A stretch of 64,000 nt of DNA from assembly GCA_960531495.1 (NCBI GenBank), contig OY482854.1, forward strand, positions 15,548,308-15,612,307, written 5' to 3'. The notes under the pieces are model-generated. The model worked only from the letters and a program-made list of their open reading frames with translations, was not told the origin of the DNA and did not search any database. The DNA comes from Zeus faber (lineage: Eukaryota; Chordata; Actinopteri; Zeiformes; Zeidae). Position numbers and translations under genes: made by a program. Positions 1-12,514 of the stretch are shown piece after piece (position 1 is the first letter of the stretch; each line of letters starts with the position of its first letter).

Positions 1-760
1 AAATGGAACTGAAGTGTAAAGCTTTAAAACACAAGGTCCAAAAGTATATAATGTAGGATATACAAAAAAAAAAAAAAAGTTAATTGATGGGCCTTTTCAG
101 GGAGCGCTCAGCAGTCAACATTATCAAGAGAATATGCTATATTGCACAAAAGAACGTGGATCAAAAAATAAATAAATAAAGAAATATATATAATATATTT
201 TTTAATGTTCTAAAATACTCAAACACTACAAGGGTTGATTATAGTGCCACTACGGAATTGTATTTTAAATTGCAATCTAAAGTTAAGTTCATATCATGTT
301 CTTCATCACAATTAGTTTGCTTTAAATGCAGTAAAATGTATTATTGCATGATGGTGTGGAGAGTTTTTGGTGATTTATTGCAGAGATTCAAGATGACTGA
401 ATATTTATTTTGCTCAAATGCTGGTGCTGAGGTTTTATGAATCAACACAGGAATGTGATGCTTAAGTTTTTTATTTTGATTTTTTGCCCCACCAAAGCGT
501 TTGAACATGTTCTTGAACATGAACATGTTAACTGTGCAAATGACTCCACAATCTACTGTAATATGGGTTCAGAACACAAAGAGATGTTGTTTAAAACAAA
601 CTGGATGTAAAAACGGAACCACAGATGATTTTTGTTATTGACAATGATTTTAGGCTAACAATTAAACCATTCTTGGAGTAGTAAAATGCAGACAGAGGAC
701 ACTGTTTTTATGACGTTTTCTATTCAACAGAAATCAAAAAGCACAAGGCCGTCTTCTCAC
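1..760. other. Downstream flank of exon B1, no gene seen
   Basis: AT-rich flank 3' of the leftmost exon. A block at about 14-60 (GTGTAAAGCTTTAAAACACA and following) recurs at 3841-3888, and the stretch around 200-250 recurs near 4090-4150. The flank was therefore duplicated together with its exon. No RE1 site and no further exon are recognisable here. Confidence 0.6.
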
Positions 761-3217
761 CTGCTGGCTCTCAAAGGTCCAGGTGCTGTCAGGTAAAGAT
801 GCGTCTAAGACGTTGATCATGTCTTTAAAGTCAGTGGTGCTGCTGGGTTTAACGAAGGTGAAGTCACTGTACTCTGACATGGGAGAGAGACAGGACCTGA
901 AGGACTGACTCTGAGACAACATGTCTCCTCCCAGAACCTCCACGTATTTAATGGGCCCATCGGTGTTGAGCTGGATCTGTAGGTTCCTGTTTGGGTTCTT
1001 GTAGCCGTCACTGTCGCTCCGTCTCACACAGCAACTCCCGCTGCTTCTGCTGTTCCTTATACACTTAACAGCTAAAATGAAAAAAGTCACTAAAGACAGA
1101 ACCGATACTGAGGCCAGAGAGAGAATCAAATAAAGAGTGATCCTCCCACTTTTCTTGTTTGGTTCGGTTACTTTCTGTCTGAGGTCCAAAATGGGTTCGT
1201 GCAGACCGTCCTCTACAAGGATGGACACTGTGACTGTGGCAGACTGGACCGGATCCCCGTCGTCCTTAATCTCTATGAGGAGTCTCTGAGAGGAGTCGTC
1301 CTGCTCGGACACAGCACGTTTAGTCCTCACCTCTCCTGTGTAAAGGTTGACAGTGAACAGAGAGGCGTCTGTGGCCTCCGCCAGCTTATAAGAGACCCAG
1401 GCGTTATGTCCCGAATCAGCGTCCACAGCTGTTACCTTGGTAACCAGGTGTCCCGCTTTAGCAGACCGGGACATCCTCTGATGAGAGAGTGAGCCCAGGG
1501 CAGCGGAGGAGGGGTAAATGACAACGGGGGCATTGTCATTCTGGTCCAGAATAAAAACATGGACAGTGGCGTTGGTGCTCAGAGACGGAGAGCCCTGGTC
1601 CTTTGCCTGCACCTGAATCTGGAACACCTTGAGCTTCTCATAGTCAAAGGAGTGCATGCTGTAGATGCTGCCGTTATCAGAGTTGATGTAGACATACGAG
1701 GACACAGACACATCCTGCACTTTAGAATCCAGGATGGAGTAGGAGATCTTTGCATTTTCCCCCAAATCCAGGTCAGATGCTGATACGGAGTACAGTATTG
1801 AGCCTGGTTTCCCATTCTCTTTTATATAAACATTATAGGATGGCTGGGAGAATATAGGCGCGTTGTCATTTACATCGGCGATCCTGACGGGTATAACCTT
1901 TTTAGTTCTTAGAGGAGGGGAACCTGAGTCCGTCGCTGTTATTTCTATTCTATACTCCGGTAGTTTTTCTCGGTCTAAAACACCACTGGTAACCAGTGCG
2001 TAATTATTAGAAAAGGAGGGTTTAAGACTAAACGGATAACCGCCGGGAAGATGTAACGTCACCTTTCCGTTGTCACCGGAGTCCAGGTCTCTCGTACTGA
2101 GCAACGCTACCACCGTCCCACTCGGAGCGTCCTCGGGCAGCGCGTTAGGCTGAGAGGTGAGAATAACTTCGGGGGAGTTGTCGTTAACGTCAATGACATC
2201 AACCTGAACACGGCCATGGCCCTCCATTTTAGGGCTGCCTTTGTCCTTTGCGCTGATGTCTATTCGATATGTTGCGGCACTCTCGTGGTCTAATTTGCGT
2301 TTTAACGAAATCGCCCCGGTAATCGAATTAATATCAAATAATTCCAGGACGTTCTCTGGGGTGTGGATGCCGAACGAGTATTCAATCTCTCCGTTTAGGC
2401 CCTCGTCTACGTCGATCGCCTTTGTCTGGATAATCAAAGTGCCTATTGTGCCATTTTCGCTCACTGCCACTTTGTACAACGAATTTTGAAAGACAGGGAT
2501 ATTGTCGTTAATATCAAGCACAGTTATGGTGATTTGTGATGTTCCAGACCTCGCAGGATTCCCCCCGTCAACAGCCGTGAGTAATAACCGGTGGACCGAC
2601 TTTCTCTCTCGGTCTAGAGGTTTATCTAATACCAGCTCCGGCACATTCCTCCCATCTTCGATTTCCTTCATCTTTAAACTGAAACAATCGTCTTTACTTA
2701 GTACGTAAGTCCTCAACCCATTAATCCCCACGTCAGAGTCCTCGGCACTCTCTAGCGGAAAGCGCACACCCACAACGGTAGATTCAGCCACTTCAAGCGC
2801 AAGCTCCTTTTTGATAAAAACGGGAGAATTGTCATTTATGTCTCTTATTTCCACCTCGATTCGATGCAACTGCAAGGGGTTCTCCAGGACGATTTGCAGC
2901 GGCAGAACGCAGCTTGCGCTTTGTCCGCACAAAGCCTCTCTGTCTATTCTCTCGCTCACCACCAGCTCGCCCTTCCCCGCGTCCACCCTGAAATACTGCT
3001 CACCAGCCTCGGAGGCGACGCGGAGCCTACGGTCAAAAATCTCAGATAATCCCAAACCCAGATCTTTGGCCAGATTTCCGACCACGGAGCCCTGTTTCAG
3101 TTCCTCCGGGATGGAGTACCGAGTCTGTCCGTCTGTTGTATTCCACAAGAGGAAGAAATGATGCCACCACAGAGCCTGCCACCTCCAGTCTCGGTATCTC
3201 GCCTTCTTTGTCATCAT
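761..3217 (-). CDS. Clustered protocadherin variable exon, family B (B1)
   Basis: A single large exon of 819 codons for a neuronal homophilic adhesion receptor of the plasma membrane. Residues 1-30 are a W/H-rich signal peptide (WWHHFFLLW). Six cadherin domains follow, with calcium linkers DINDN at 126-130 and 235-239, DVNDN at 343-347 and 448-452, and DQNDN at 558-562. EC1 has the clustered-protocadherin CX5C pair (CGQSASC). The membrane segment is about 694-720. The tail of about 100 residues ends WTFESQQ. The frame then crosses CAG|GTGAG in phase 0. Reading through the donor adds eight residues (VRRRPCAF) before a stop at 734-736, so an unspliced transcript would give a short isoform. Two adjacent ATGs at the start are both usable. 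EC1-EC4 are distinct from the other exons, while late EC5 to the tail nearly match B2-B5. The gene class is secure; the subcluster name is not. Confidence 0.93.
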
Positions 3218-4702
3218 CGCTCCGTTACAGCATGTTATTTCCCCGTATCGATGCGATTCACAAGCAGCAATTCAACGTTACGTTCCATTTCCGAATATTA
3301 TATTCCAATAACGGCGAAATATTAAGGAAAGTTATTGTGGTAAAATAAGATCCGCAATGCATTCTCTACGTGCACAATGGCATCCCCGCTGGCTGCGAAA
3401 TTCTCCGTATCCTAATGGCTGGAGCAGTGAGGCTGCGTGGGGTAGGGAGGAGATCTCTTTGTACAGTTCTGTGTGCTATTGGTGCAGAGCATGTATTCCT
3501 CGCACCCAGTAAGGGAGAAGCTGATCAGTGCTCTTAAAGAGACAGAGGCAAGGCAGCCCCTGCATCCAATAAGACCAGAGAATTACTCCAGGTGTCTATT
3601 ACATCATGTGCACCCAGGGAGGAGGACGTTTGAATAATAAAAAATGTCACAAATGGAATAAGATCTAGGGAAAAAAAATTACATTTGCAATACTTCAGTT
3701 ATTTTAAAGTAATGCACGACACATTCCCCTTCTAACACTGAATTTATCCTACGTTTTATTTTCCAAAGATAATGTCAGTATACGTCCATGGCTCAGAGAT
3801 ATCACCTGCGACAAAGTCGATAACTGGACCTGAAGCCATGAGTGTAAAGCTTTAAAACACAAGGTCAAAAAGTATATAATATAGGATAACGCCTCCAAAA
3901 AAAGTTAATTGATGGGCCCTTTCAAGGCGCACTCATCATACAACATTATAACTATGCTTTGCTGCAAAAAAGAACATGGATTACAATTTTGAAAAAAAAA
4001 ATCGAATTGAAAATAACAAACAAAACAAAAACACACAATATGTGGGCTAGAACAACAATTCGTAATAAATACGGGTTGCGTCAGTATAATATATATATTT
4101 GTTCAATGTTCTATCATTCTCAAACACTGCAAGGGTTGATTATAGTGCCATTGATTATAGTTGTGCCATTGTTTTTAATTTAAAATACAGTTCCATGGAA
4201 TTGTATTTCAAATTAGAGTCTAAAGACAACTTCATATCACATTCTCCATCAAAATTACATCCCACATCACAATTAATTCGTTTAAAGTGCAATACAATTT
4301 ATTATTGAATGAAGGTGTGAGGAGTATTTGGTGATTTTATTGCATTACATTTTCCCACTGACTTTGGCAGCACACATTAATGATTGAAATATAGCAATGT
4401 CTCACCCAGAGGAATTTTTTTAAGTTTTTCTTTGCCTCACTAAAATTCAACGAACATGTTTACTGTGGAAATTACTCTGCCTTTTTCTGTAAAATGGGTT
4501 CAGAACACAGAGATATTGTTTTAAATAAACCAGATGTAAAAAAGAACCAGAGATGATGATTATTATTATTGATAATGATTTTGTATAGGCCAACAATCAA
4601 AGCATTCTGCCGCCATGGAGCAGTTAAATTGCAACAGAGAAGACTGTTTAAATGACGTTTTCTATTCAACAGAAATCAAAAGGCACAAGGCCGTCTTCTC
4701 AC
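3218..4702. other. Spacer between B1 promoter and B2 3' end
   Basis: Contains the B1 upstream block at 3452-3490. From about 3830 it carries a copy of the AT-rich flank also seen at 1-760. No exon, RE1 site or RNA gene is recognisable. Confidence 0.55.
3452..3490 (-). promoter_or_regulatory. Family B upstream block of B1
   Basis: The + strand reads GATCTCTTTGTACAGT then GTGCTATTGGTGCAGAGC. On the sense strand this gives a CCAAT box (CACCAATAGC). The same block lies upstream of all five family B exons. It sits about 260 bp before the ATG, the distance at which family A has its CSE. Confidence 0.6.
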
Positions 4703-7156
4703 CTGCTGGCTCTCAAAGGTCCAGGCGCTGTCAGGTAAAGATGCGTCTAAGACGTTGATCATGTCTTTAAAGTCAGTGGTGCTGCTGGGTTTAACGAAGG
4801 TGAAGTCACTGTACTCTGACATGGGAGAGAGACAGGACCTGAAGGACTGACTCTGAGACAACATGTCTCCTCCCAGAACCTCCACGTACTTAATTGGCCC
4901 ATCGGTGTTGAGCTGGATCTGTAGGTTCCTGTTTGGGTTCTTGTAGCCGTCACTGTCGCTCCGTCTCACACAGCAACTACCGCTGCTTCTGCTGTTCCTT
5001 ATACACTTAACAGCTAAAATGAAAAAAGTCACTAAAGACAGAACCGATACTGAGGCCAGAGAGAGAATCAAATAAAGAGTGATCCTCCCACTTTTCTTGT
5101 GTGGTTCAGATACTTTCTGTCTGAGGTCCAAAATGGGTTCGTGCAGACCGTCCTCTACAAGGATGGACACTGTGACTGTGGCAGACTGGACCGGATCCCC
5201 GTCGTCCTTAATCTCTATGAGGAGTCTCTGAGAGGAGTCGTCCTGCTCGGACACAGCACGTTTAGTCCTCACCTCTCCTGTGTAAAGGTTGACAGTGAAC
5301 AGAGAGGCGTCTGTGGCCTCCGCCAGCTTGTAAGAGACCCAGGCGTTATGTCCCGAATCAGCGTCCACAGCTGTCACCTTGGTAACCAGGTGTCCTCCTT
5401 TTGCAGACCGGGGCATCCTCTGATGAGAGAGTGAGCCCAGGGCAGCGGAGGAGGGGTAAATGACAGCAGGGGCATTGTCATTCTGGTCCAGAATAAAAAC
5501 ATGTACAGTAGCGTTGCTGCTCAGAGACGGAGAGCCCTGGTCCTTTGCCTGCACCTGAATCTGGAACACCTTGAGCTTCTCATAGTCAAAGGAGTGCATG
5601 CTGTAGATGCTGCCGTTATCAGAGTTGATGTAGACATACGAGGACACAGACACATCCTGCACTTTAGAATCCAGGATGGAGTAGGAGACCTTTGCGTTTT
5701 CACCAAAATCCAGGTCAGATGCTGATACAGAGTATAATATGGAGCCTGGTTTCCCATTCTCCTTTATATATACATTATAGGATGACTGTGAGAAAATAGG
5801 GGGATTGTCATTCACATCAGAAATTCTGACAGGTATAATTTTCTTACTAATCAGAGAAGGGGGGCCTGAATCAGTCGCTGTTATTTCAATACTATACTCT
5901 GATATGCCCTCTCTGTCCAGCACACCACTGGTAATAAGTGCATAATTATTGGAAAAGGAGGGTTTCAGACTAAATGGGAGCCCTTTCGGGAGTTGCAAGG
6001 TCACTTTACCGTTATCACCAGAATCAGGGTCTCGTGCACTAATTAAAGCAACTACCGTTCCACTCGGAGCATCCTCCCGTATCTTGCTGGGGGTCGACGT
6101 GAGTACTATTTCTGGGGCATTGTCGTTAATGTCTACAACTTCAACTTGAACGGTGCAATGCCCCTCCATTTCTGGAGAACCTTTATCTTTGGCGCTGACA
6201 TCAATTTCATAATATGGAGTAATCTCAAAGTCTAAGACTCCTTTCAACGTAATTTTCCCTGTGACTGGATCTATATAGAACGTGGCTAACACATGCTCTG
6301 GTGTGCGTTCACCAAATGAGTAAGAAATTTCGCCATTTAAACCCTCGTCGATATCAGTTGCTCCGACTTTGATAATTAAGTTTCCTTTTGGAGCATTTTC
6401 GTTAACAGTGGCTTTATAAGTTGCATTGTGAAACTGTGGGACATTGTCATTGATATCTAGCACAGTAACTGTAATCTTTGAATTTCCCGATTTTATCGGA
6501 TTGCCCCCGTCCAAAGCGCTTAACATTAATTGGTGTACAGCCTTTTTCTCTCGATCTAGATGTTTCTCCAAAACAAGCTCAGGAATTTTTCTTCCGTTGC
6601 TGGAGTCCTTTACTTTTAAACTGAAACATTCATCTTTACTCAGAGTGTAGGATTTAAGAGAATTGATTCCGACATCGGGGTCCAAAGCGCTCTCCAAAGG
6701 AAATCGCGTTCCCACGGCAGCGGATTCGGCAATTTTTAGAAATATTTCATGAGAAAGAAAATTAGGAGAATTATCATTAATGTCTCTTATTTCCACTTCT
6801 ATCCGGTGCAGCTGCAATGGTTCCTCAGCGACAACCTGAAGAGGCAGAACGCAGCTTGCGCTTTGTCCGCACAAAGCCTCTCTGTCTATTCTCTCGTTCA
6901 CCACCAGCTCGCCCTTCCCCGCGTCCACCCTGAAATACTGCTCACCAGCCTCGGAGGCGACGCGCACTTTCCGGTCAAAGACCTCAGATAATCCCAAACC
7001 CAGATCTTTGGCCACATTTCCGACCACAGAGCCCTGTTTCAGTTCCTCCGGGATGGAGTACCGAGTCTGTCCGTCTATTGTATTCCACAAGAGGAAGAAA
7101 TGATGCCACCACACAGCCTGCCACCTCCAGTCTCGGTTTCCCATTCTCTTTGTCAT
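4703..7156 (-). CDS. Clustered protocadherin variable exon, family B (B2)
   Basis: An 818-codon exon with the family B plan: W-rich signal peptide, six cadherin repeats with DxNDN linkers, a membrane helix and a tail ending DSAWTFESQQ at CAG|GTGAG. The frame is open further upstream, but that longer start would be a TTG. The first ATG (MTKRMG, at 7156) has a purine at -3 and is chosen. EC1 is almost the same as in B3 and B4, while EC2-EC4 are its own (for example NFLSHEIFLK). It carries marker residues RMPRSAKGG and SEPH, a combination different from its neighbours. The 5' flank matches B3/B4, but the 3' flank and read-through tail (VRRRPCAF) match B1, so the unit looks like a recombinant. 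It should act as one selectable neuronal adhesion isoform. Confidence 0.93.
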
Positions 7157-7384
7157 CCCTCGTTCGTTAAACGACAATATGTCCCATCGCGACTCTGTTC
7201 AGAAGAAGGACATCAACGTTGTAATCCATCGCACCGGATCGTATTCCAGTTTCAGATATCGGCATTATACCAATACATAATGCGACGGCGAAATAGCAGG
7301 TATAGCATTCATTCGCATCCCTTCTCTCTGGCAATTTTGTGGATTTAAGAGGAGTAGCGACGAGGCAGCTTGGGGGAGGGATAC

Positions 7385-7423
7385 GATCTCTTTGTACAGT
7401 GCTGTATGCTATTGGTGCAGAGC
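7385..7423 (-). promoter_or_regulatory. Family B upstream block of B2
   Basis: The + strand reads GATCTCTTTGTACAGTGCTG then TATGCTATTGGTGCAGAGC. It gives a CCAAT box on the sense strand about 254 bp before the ATG. The block is nearly identical in B3 and B4. Confidence 0.6.
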
Positions 7424-7498
7424 TTCCATCCCTCATATCCAATCGGAGAGAAACGGAGCTGGTCTCTTAAAGCCACAGCAATGTGTCTGTCTATGCCG

Positions 7499-7506
7499 TG
7501 ACGTCA
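7499..7506. promoter_or_regulatory. CRE palindrome upstream of B2
   Basis: A perfect TGACGTCA, the CREB/ATF consensus, about 80 bp beyond the conserved upstream block. The same palindrome lies in the same place upstream of B3 and B4. The three copies arose by duplication, so their agreement is not independent evidence of function. Confidence 0.45.
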
Positions 7507-7847
7507 TCGAAACATCTAAACAATCTCGGACTTTTGTATTTAACCATGACGCTCATATTTTAGAGACAACAATATTATCAACATATTTTACTTAAACAAT
7601 CCGCACTAGAACATATTTTTTAAATTAGTGGAGTTTTCTACGTTTTCTTTCAATATATTTACCAATGTTTTTCTTTTTCACCAATTTATTTAAAATTATT
7701 CTTCATGATTTTAAAATCCCCCCTTTTGCAATTGAAATCAATATACAAATCGTTTGCAAACATTGTCTAAACGTTACTTGTATTATGTATAACATAGCTG
7801 TCTAAATCAAAAGACATGCATGTTAGGAATTAATACTATTGGCTTTC

Positions 7848-8010
7848 AGTGCCCCTGGCCAAGGCACTGGCTAAAAGAGCTGGAGTTGGTCCCTTGGTGC
7901 TGCACTGTGGCTGCCCGCTGCTCCTAGGGTGTGTAGGGTGGGTCAAATGCAGAGGATACATTTTGTTTTCGATGTACGCGAGTGCTGAGAAATAACAATA
8001 ACAAAATCTT
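7848..8010 (+). repeat. SINE-like teleost repeat, copy 1
   Basis: Shows phrases common in fish SINE-like repeats, such as TGCACTGTGGCTGCCCGCTG, GGGTCAAATGCAGAG and an end like GACAATAACAAAATCTT. It lies between B2 and B3. Copies in the same position follow at 11.75 and 15.49 kb. Confidence 0.55.
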
Positions 8011-8068
8011 AATCTTTAAACTATTGGCCTTTTGTTTGATTTTCATTCGGATATGTCAGGTAACCGGT

Positions 8069-8089
8069 GTCTCTGTCCGTGGCGCTGAA
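8069..8089 (-). promoter_or_regulatory. RE1/NRSE-like site downstream of B3
   Basis: The minus strand reads TTCAGCGCC, two spacer bases, then GGACAGAGAC. The RE1 consensus bound by REST is TTCAGCACC-NN-GGACAGCGCC. The left half has one mismatch, and the GGACAG of the right half is intact. It is 527 bp from the B3 donor. Confidence 0.65.
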
Positions 8090-8615
8090 ACGGCCCTGTG
8101 TTTAAATATGCCACAACCAAACAACATAAAAAAACGGTTGTAATTAATTCTACCGTAATTTAAAATTTGATCAAAGGAGGCCAAATATACATTAGGACAT
8201 GCTCATGAGATTTCAAAAAGAATGTTTGTTAAAAAGAGATTGCTTTTGGCAAAAGTGAACTGAAATACAACAAATAGACACCAATGTGCAAAAAGTAAAA
8301 CAACTGATTGTCTCAATGATAAGAAGTGAAGCATTACAATCAAAGTCCACATAAATGGTGATGTCAATATTTAAATCCCATTGCTCAAAGTATGCTATAG
8401 ACTGCCCACTTGACCGATTATGAATCAGAACAATGGTGAGCTGGTCAACACCGTGCTCGAGTCTTGAAAAACAATATAATTCCCCATGTTCTTTTGCTTT
8501 ACATGTAGGAATTTGATGCGCCACTGAATTACTTTGGAAAAAAAATAATCCTGAGACTTTTGTGGAGAAACACATTACATTTATATTAATGGACATTTCA
8601 GAGATGTTTTCTCAC

Positions 8616-11069
8616 CTGCTGGCTCTCAAAGGTCCAGGTGCTGTCAGGTAAAGATGCGTCTAAGACGTTGATCATGTCTTTAAAGTCAGTGGTGCTGCTG
8701 GGTTTAACGAAGGTGAAGTCACTGTACTCTGACATGGGAGAGAGACAGGACCTAAAGGACTGACTCTGAGACAACATGTCTCCTCCCAGAACCTCCACGT
8801 ACTTAATAGGTCCATCGGTGTTGAGCTGGATCTGTAGGTTCCTGTTTGGGTTCTTGTAGCCGTCACTGTCGCTCCGTCTCACACAGCAACTCCCGCTGCT
8901 TCTGCTGTTCCTTATACACTTAACAGCTAAAATGAAAAAAGTCACTAAAGACAGAACGGATACTGAGGCCAGAGAGAGAATCAAATAAAGAGTGATCCTC
9001 CCACTTTTCTTGTGTGGTTCAGATACTTTCTGTCTTAGGTCCAAGATGGGTTCATGCAGATCGTCCTCTACAAGGATGGACACTGTGACTGTGGCGGACT
9101 GGACCGGATCCCCGTCGTCCTTAATCTCTATGAGGAGTCTCTGAGAGGAGTCGTCCTGCTCGGACACAGCACGTTTAGTCCTCACCTCTCCTGTGTAAAG
9201 GTTGACAGTGAACAGAGAGGCGTCTGTGGCCTCCGCCAGTTTGTAAGAGACCCAGGCGTTATGTCCCGAATCAGCGTCCACAGCTGTCACCTTGGTAACC
9301 AGGTGTCCCGCTTTAGCAGACCGGGACATCCTCTGATGAGAGAGTGAGCCCAGGGCAGCGGAGGAGGGGTAAATGACAGCGGGGGCATTGTCATTCTGGT
9401 CCAGAATAAAAACATGGACAGTAGCGTTGCTGCTCAGAGATGGAGAGCCCTGGTCCTTTGCCTGCACCTGAATCTGGAACACCTTGAGCTTCTCATAGTC
9501 AAAGGAGTGCATGCTGTAGATGCTGCCGTTATCAGAGTTGATGTAGACATACGAGGACACAGACACATCCTGCACTTTAGAATCCAGGATGGAGTAGGAG
9601 ATCTTTGCGTTTTCACCAAAATCCAGGTCAGATGCTGATACAGAGTATAATATGGAGCCTGCTACGCCATTCTCTTTAACATACACATTGTATGAGGGCT
9701 GTGTAAATATGGGAGGGTTGTCATTTACATCAGTAACACTGACAGTTATGATTTTCTTACTTGAAAGGGAAGGAGAACCTGAATCAGTTGCTCTCATTTC
9801 AATATGATATTCTGAACAACTCTCTCTGTCTAAAACACCTTTAGTAACCAGGGCATAATTGTTAGAAAACGAAGGTTTTAGGTCAAACGGAAGTTCCTGG
9901 GGAAGCTCTAGAGACACTTTTCCGTTATTACCGGAGTCGAGGTCTCGTGCACTGATCAAAGCCACCACGGTGCCGCCTGGAGCGTCCTCGCGCACCGGCT
10001 TCGGCTGAGACGTGAGAACGATCTCCGGCGCATTGTCGTTTACATCCAAAACATCTATCTGCACTCGACAGTGACCCTCCATTTCAGGAACACCTTTGTC
10101 TTTCGCAGTTACTTCAATTGTGTAGGAGGTAGAACGCTCATAATCCAATTCTCCTTTCAAAAATATTTCTCCCGTTAGAGAGTTGATTTCAAATATTGAA
10201 AAAATAGAAACTGGTGTCCGCGACCCAAAAAAGGATTCGATTTCTCCATTTGGTCCCTCATCGGCATCAGAAGCTTTAGTTTGTATCACTAACGTACCCT
10301 TTACACTATTTTCAGTCAAATAAACTGTATAAACGTTTTTATCGAAAACGGGGAAATTATCATTAATATCGAGCACTGTGACGGTGACTTGCGAGGTTCC
10401 AGACATGGCTGGGTTTCCTCCGTCTAACGCTGTCAATAGCAATTGATAAACTGCTTGCTTCTCCCGGTCTAAAGGTTTTTCTAACACCAGTTCAGGGACC
10501 GTTTTGCCATTTTCCACTTGTTTCATTTTTAAGACAAAACATTCGTTCTTAGTTAAGGTGTAGGATTTTAGTGAATTCGCTCCAACATCGGGGTCCTCTG
10601 CACTTTCCAATGGGAAGCGAGTGCCCACGGCAGCGGATTCGGCAATTTTGAGAAATATTTCATTAGAAAGAAAGCGAGGAGAATTATCATTAATGTCTCT
10701 TATTTCCACTTCTATCCGGTGCAGCTGCAATGGTTCCTCAGCGACAACCTGAAGAGGCAGAACGCAGCTTGCGCTTTGTCCGCACAAAGCCTCTCTGTCT
10801 ATTCTCTCGTTCACCACCAGCTCGCCCTTCCCCGCGTCCACCCTGAAATACTGCTCACCAGCCTCGGAGGCGACGCGCACTTTCCGGTCAAAGACCTCAG
10901 ATAATCCCAAACCCAGATCTTTGGCCACATTTCCGACCACGGAGCCCTGTTTCAGTTCCTCCGGGATGGAGTACCGAGTCTGTCCGTCTATTGTATTCCA
11001 CAAGAGGAAGAAATGATGCCACCACAGAGCCTGCCACCTCCAGTCTCGTTTTCCCATTCTCTTTGTCAT
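8616..11069 (-). CDS. Clustered protocadherin variable exon, family B (B3)
   Basis: An 818-codon exon starting at the ATG of MTKRMGKRDW; the longer open frame begins at a TTG and is not used. Signal peptide, EC1-EC6, membrane helix and tail are complete, ending DSTWTFESQQ before CAG|GTGAG. Read-through adds VRKHL and a stop. It is closest to B4: EC1 and EC4-EC6 are nearly the same, while differences gather in EC2 and the start of EC3 (FDKNVYTVYLTENSVKG here against FNKNVYKVSLREDGTKG in B4). EC2-EC3 take part in trans recognition in clustered protocadherins, so the two may differ in binding choice. The upstream block and CRE are on the right; the SINE-like repeat and RE1 site are on the left. 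Confidence 0.93.
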
Positions 11070-11297
11070 TCCTCGTTCGTTAAACGACAATATGTCCCAT
11101 CGCGACTCTGTTTAGAAGAAAGACATCAACGTTGTAATCCATCGCACCGGATCGTATTCCAGTTTCAGATATCGCCAATATATCAATACATAATGCGACG
11201 GGGGAAAAGCAGGTATAGCATTCATTCGCATCCCTTCTCTCTGGCAATTTTGTGGATTTAAGAGGAGTAGCGACGAGGCAGCTTGGGGGAGGGATAC

Positions 11298-11336
11298 GAT
11301 CTCTTTGTACAGTGCTGTATGCTATTGGTGCAGAGC
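11298..11336 (-). promoter_or_regulatory. Family B upstream block of B3
   Basis: Same block as upstream of B2, with GCTATTGGTGCAGAGC on the + strand and a sense-strand CCAAT box, about 254 bp before the ATG. Confidence 0.6.
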
Positions 11337-11411
11337 TTCCATCCCTCATATCCAATCGGAGGGAAACGGAGCTGGTCTCTTAAAGCCACAGCAATGTGTC
11401 TGTCTATGCCG

Positions 11412-11419
11412 TGACGTCA
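11412..11419. promoter_or_regulatory. CRE palindrome upstream of B3
   Basis: Perfect TGACGTCA in the same relative place as upstream of B2 and B4. Confidence 0.45.
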
Positions 11420-11748
11420 TCCAAACGTCTAAACAATCTCTGACTTTTCTTTTTAACCATGCCTCTAATATTTTAAACACAAAAATATTATTAACATATT
11501 TTCCTTAAACAATCTGCATTCGAATATTTTTATGTCAGTGGATCTTTCCATATTTTCTTCCCACATATTTACAGATGAATTTTTTTCACAAATTGATTTA
11601 AAACTATTTTTCTTGCCATTGAAATTCCTCCTTTTGCAATCGATATTAAGATACAAATCGTTTCCAAACATTGTTTAAACGTTGCTTGTATTATGTTTAA
11701 CATAGCTGTCCCAATCAACAGACATGTATGTTAGGGGTTGATTCTCCT

Positions 11749-11911
11749 GGCCCCTGACCAAGCCACTGGCAAAAGGAGCTGGAGTTGGTCCCTTGGTGCT
11801 GCACTGTGGCTGCCCGCTGCTCCTAGGGTGTGTAGGATGGGTCAAATGCAGAGAACGAATTTTGTTTTTATGTATGCGAGTGCTGAGAAATGACAATAAC
11901 GAAATCTTAAC
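11749..11911 (+). repeat. SINE-like teleost repeat, copy 2
   Basis: Same repeat as copy 1, in the matching place between B3 and B4. The flanking sequence is shared as well, so the copy arose by duplication of the unit and not by a new insertion. Confidence 0.55.
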
Positions 11912-11966
11912 CCTAAAGCTTTTGGACGTTTGTTGTATTTTCATTCGGATTTGTCGGGGAACCGGT

Positions 11967-11987
11967 GTCACTGTCCACGGTGCTGAA
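11967..11987 (-). promoter_or_regulatory. RE1/NRSE-like site downstream of B4
   Basis: The minus strand reads TTCAGCACC, GT, then GGACAGTGAC. The left half is perfect and the right half has mismatches only near its end. It is 528 bp from the B4 donor. Confidence 0.7.
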
Positions 11988-12514
11988 AATGCCATGAGTC
12001 CAAGTATGCAACAACAAAACAATAAAAGAAAACGGTATCAAATAATTATACCATCGTTCAACACTGACAACAGGAGGCCAAATATGAATTAGGACGTGCT
12101 CATGAGATCTATAGGAAGAATGTTTGTTCAAAGGAGATTATTGTTGGTAAAACTGAAGTGAAGTAAAACAAATGGACAGCAATATGCAAACACTAAAACA
12201 AGTGATTGTCTCTTTTTAAGAAATGTATCATTAAAATCAAAGTCCACATCAACAGTGATGTCAATATTTAAATCCCATTGCTCAAAGTATGTTATACGCT
12301 TGCATACTTGACAGATTATTAATTAGTAAAAATGGTGAGCTGGCCAACATCATGCTAAAATCTTGAAAAATAATAGAAATCCCTATGTTTGATTGCTTTA
12401 CATGGCGGAAATTGATGCGTGACTGAATGTCATTGGAATGAAAATAATTACAAGACTTCTCTGGGGAAAGACATTACATTAATACAAATGTACGTTTCTG
12501 AGATGTTTTCTCAC

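Larger units (their letters stand above)
7157..8615. other. Spacer between B2 promoter and B3 3' end
   Basis: Holds the B2 upstream block, a CRE, a SINE-like repeat (about 7848-8010) and an RE1 site (8069-8089). After these comes an AT-rich stretch (about 8180-8600) that is repeated at 12.1-12.5 and 15.8-16.25 kb. No further coding exon is seen. Confidence 0.6.
11070..12514. other. Spacer between B3 promoter and B4 3' end
   Basis: A repeat of the B2-B3 spacer: upstream block, CRE, SINE-like copy 2, RE1 site and the AT-rich block. No separate gene is seen. Confidence 0.6.

Noticed and set aside
84-120. TTCAGGGAGCGCTCAGCA as an RE1 site
   Set aside because: The half-sites do not match the consensus and the sibling copy near 3914 is different.
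411-437. GGTGCTGAGG as an RE1 site beside B1
   Set aside because: Only a left half-site resemblance; no GGACAGCG-like right half at canonical or expanded spacing.
7157-7177. Longer N-termini of B2, B3, B4, A1, A2, A3, A5 and A11
   Set aside because: These begin at TTG or GTG, which would not be expected to start translation in a vertebrate. The first ATG gives a proper signal peptide.
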